Notes under the pieces: generated by a model
Told to the model about the DNA's origin: nothing
Database searches by the model: none
Seen by the model: only the letters and a program-made list of their open reading frames with translations
Program-made: the position numbers and the translations under genes
Shown: positions 61,104-64,000 of the stretch, piece after piece
How the letters are laid out: each line of letters starts with the position of its first letter
Numbering within the stretch: position 1 is the first letter of the stretch
Origin: Polyporus tsugae
Lineage: Eukaryota; Basidiomycota; Agaricomycetes; Polyporales; Polyporaceae
NCBI GenBank assembly: GCA_024305745.1
Contig: JAHRBS010000003.1
Coordinates: forward strand, 992,001 to 1,056,000
Reading direction: 5' to 3'
DNA length: 64,000 bases

Positions 61104-64000
61104 GTTAAAGAAGCTTCCGACGGCCGAGCCGGGTAGGATTGAAAGGGGGAGGCAAGGTGTTGAGCGGAAAGTCGCTCACCGCCGGAAGAAATATATAGGT
61201 CGCGATCCTCGACCTGGTCAGCCGCCACTGCTCTGCTCGGTGCCGAGGTATTGTGACAGCCAGGTCGTCAGCACGCATAGGTGAAAGGGCGGCGAGCTGA
61301 GGTTAGCCGATTGTCGAGTAGTTGGTTTGCCACCGCCCCACGGTCCAGATGTGGAGGTGGAGGCTAGCGGGTCGGAAGCCTCCCCCAGCCTCAGGCTGAT
61401 CATGAGGGCTCCCATCGGGTTCCGGAAGAACAAGGAGGGCCATTCGTTCGAGGGGTTGGAGTGTCGCCGATATATGTGTTCCTTGAGGTCCTGGAATTGA
61501 AGTACTAAAAAGATTGGAATAACCACGAGTATCGAACTTGAACGAAGGGAGACTCGGACGAGGGACAGCCGCCCACTGCTGTAAGTTTCAACCCACGTGG
61601 AGGGACAGCGGTTGACGCTCGTCCTCAACAGTTACTCTCAGTCTGCCTTTATTTCACTCCTCAAGGCCTCAAGCTCAAGCTCAAGTACTCACTGGCAGCC
61701 CATTTGTGAACGTCCTGTACCTCCTTCCCCAGCCTTCCCCTCACTTGTGGTACTGCCGCCTGCTTGGTGTCTTCCTCTCTTTCTCGCTGTTTGCATCCGC
61801 TCGGTGGGTCGAGCTCATTTCCGCATCATCTCCTTGTTCGGGTTACCTGTCTCATGGTGTCGCGCACGAAGATATGGGAAGGTGTCAGAGAACCACGCAT
61901 TCGCCGGGATACATCCACATACCGCAGTCACCTTGGTTTGTTTGACGCAGGACACAATATCCGAGCCGTTGTATGCGCGGTGGGACTGCCAGGTTGTTAC
62001 TGCACTGTATGTCAGGTTCGTTTGTTTATTCTTCGCGCATCCGCCGTGTCAAGTTTTCCTTCTTGGGAATTATGCCACTTCGTGCCTCTCATCTTTGCTA
62101 GATGTTGCTGCCTCATTGGACCGTAGTTGCCTTCTGATGTAACCCTCTCATCCGGCGACGTAATTCTCCGTTTTCCCATGAAGTATTCAATGTGGTCACT
62201 GCACCGTACTCTTCCCTCGCGTCATCCTTGTTAATCTCAGTTGCATAGTGCCCTGAATCCTCCGTGCAGCTGCAGGATCGCATCCACTCGCCTTTCAGGC
62301 ACTCTTCCTAAGAACAGGAATTGGCTTCAGGTTAAGATACCTTAACATACCCACGGGGCCCTGGGATGAAGCGTAGATCGTTTGACAAGCTTGAGATCCA
62401 TGTCGCACGACACAAAGGTACGCAACGTGATGAATGCGATCTTGCGTCTGGTCATCCCACCATTTAAATTTGTTACGGGAACCCGGAAGCCCAACGTCAA
62501 CTTCTTGGTGCATTACTCGGCGTGATGTGCGTTGTCCCCACCTCCCTTCCTATGTTCCAATTCACATTGATATTGGGGAATCTTGTGACGCTGATCATCC
62601 AAACGCTGAGCCTAGCCATGATTGCATGAGCCACTCCAGGCAAGCTCTGCCGACAATTTGCAGTGCGTTTATTCCGCAGAACAGGACAGATTTCACGCGG
62701 TCACGATCATACTATTTCGGCCAATTGGACACGGGGGTTCGGTACGTTAGGTGTCAACATGCTCCGCAGCAACCCGGGCACACTTGGACAATGGGACATG
62801 CTACTTATGTAGTGTCGATGCTCTACACCCGGGTCGTGAGCGCGAATCGAATTGAAGTCCGTCCGTCGTCAGGAAAATAGCGTCCAGCACGTCCAGCAAG
62901 CACGACACGTTCAACCAAGTCGTACATATCACCTGCCTTCTGCGGGAGACTCTTGGTCTCTCCTACAGCACAAGTCCGCCCGCCGCTGCGAGCCACGAAT
63001 CAATCGATCACGGTTCGGAGCTTGTCAGTTCCCGCTCTGTTGAACGCCATATGCATGCTCTCTGCCCCAAGGCTCCTCTTCTGTGGGGGCCTCAAACCAG
63101 ACCAAGACACAGTGTGCTAGGAACTGCCTGCCCGCTCCGGAGAGGCCCAGGCAACATGGAGGACTTGCTAGGGCTCGGGACCGAAGAGGGTACATGACAT
63201 CTTCGCATGGGCATCGTCGCGGTTCGCATCGATGATAAATGGTATTGGATGGGACCAACATCATTGGGAAAAGCCGGTGCGTGCTGCGTGATCCTAGTCC
63301 GGGGTGGTCGACGACCAGTATAATGATGTAAGTACTGTATATCACTCCACTTGCGCACGGAGACGGAGACTCGGAGAGTACATAAGTAGGATCGAGAGTC
63401 CTTGACAGTAGCAGCAAGTCGATCGCATGATGTCGCATGTAAGTATGTTAAGAAGTTCGACGGTTGTTCGGCAGCCTCATTCACATGATGCTGATCGTGA
63501 TATCTCACAGGACACTGGCAGGATGGGACATGTATACCGCCTTTAGTTCTATGATACTGCTTGGCAGTGGCAGTGCTATGCGTCGGCCACGGCGTTTGAT
63601 GGTTTTTGGTTACCAGGGGGATAAGCAGATCAACCTGATCCTGCCGTCCAGCGCTGAGCGCTGAGCGCAAATCCAAGAGACCGGGTTCGACACCAGAGTC
63701 GGACGGAGATAAGTACGTATAGCAGACTCGTCCCGTTCCAGCAGGTGCCCTTGCCCTGGCCACCCCGCATACTCACACGTACTTACACCACGGGGCGATG
63801 GCCATGTCACAGAAAGGTGATCGGAGGACATCGGGCGCATACGCTGGACCATATGAGATCCATATCATCGCCCACGTCAATCTCATGCATTCATCAGACG
63901 ATACGGAATCCACACCACTGGTCCATGTGTAGAAAATCTCCGTCACAACCTGTACAGTAGACACCCTCTTAACGCATACCCCTCGGGAAGGGGTCCGTGG
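61104..64000. other. 2.9 kb with no recognised gene
   Basis: Frames are short and show no domain on either strand. The left end is the promoter side of the glucanase gene. The rest may contain decayed sequence. A gene cut by the window edge cannot be excluded. Confidence 0.45.

Overview
The window reads as nuclear DNA of a filamentous basidiomycete, probably an agaricomycete. Protein-coding genes are cut by many 45-70 nt GT-AG introns, several of them around exons of only 10-19 nt. Gene spacing is compact, and the protein types (DUF6533- and DUF6534-like membrane proteins, many F-box proteins, a GH5 glucanase) are typical of that group. All coordinates come from reading the sequence by eye. 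Exon phases were checked by arithmetic for most genes, but single borders can be off by a base.

Layout. 0-9 kb: the 3' end of an STT3 oligosaccharyltransferase gene (+), a small unrecognised two-exon coding segment (-), an ER thioredoxin/PDI-like gene (-), and a divergently placed Ran-binding-domain gene (+). 9.8-14.3 kb: an intronless 551-residue protein of unknown function (+), a HIRIP3-like histone-chaperone gene with 11 exons (+) and an intron-containing tRNA-Asp (-). 14.3-18.2 kb holds no recognisable gene. 18-29 kb: VPS25 of ESCRT-II (+), a RING-finger gene (-), three tandem paralogous F-box-like genes (-) and one F-box/LRR-type gene (-). 29-37.5 kb: a housekeeping block with DGAT2 acyltransferase (-), CDC48/p97 (-), tubulin-folding cofactor B (-) and a hot-dog thioesterase (+). 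37.8-41.2 kb: a second F-box/LRR-type gene (+) and a decayed relative. 43-51.8 kb: a medium-chain NADP-dependent oxidoreductase (+), a DUF6533-type membrane protein (-), lanosterol synthase ERG7 (-) and the U6 snRNA gene (-). 52-61 kb: a secreted histidine-rich repeat protein (-), a DUF6534-type seven-helix protein (+) and a GH5 exo-beta-1,3-glucanase carrying a frameshift (-). 61-64 kb holds nothing recognisable.

How it fits together. Several genes belong to the secretory pathway and protein quality control: STT3 (N-glycosylation), the PDI-like protein (disulfide formation), CDC48 (extraction of ubiquitylated clients, ERAD) and VPS25 (multivesicular sorting). DGAT2 and ERG7 are ER or lipid-droplet enzymes of neutral-lipid and sterol synthesis. 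The RING and F-box genes add candidate ubiquitin-ligase parts. This is ordinary fungal gene mixing, not an operon. The most unusual gene is the histidine-rich repeat protein, which has about nine copies of a short beta-type motif with alternating histidines.
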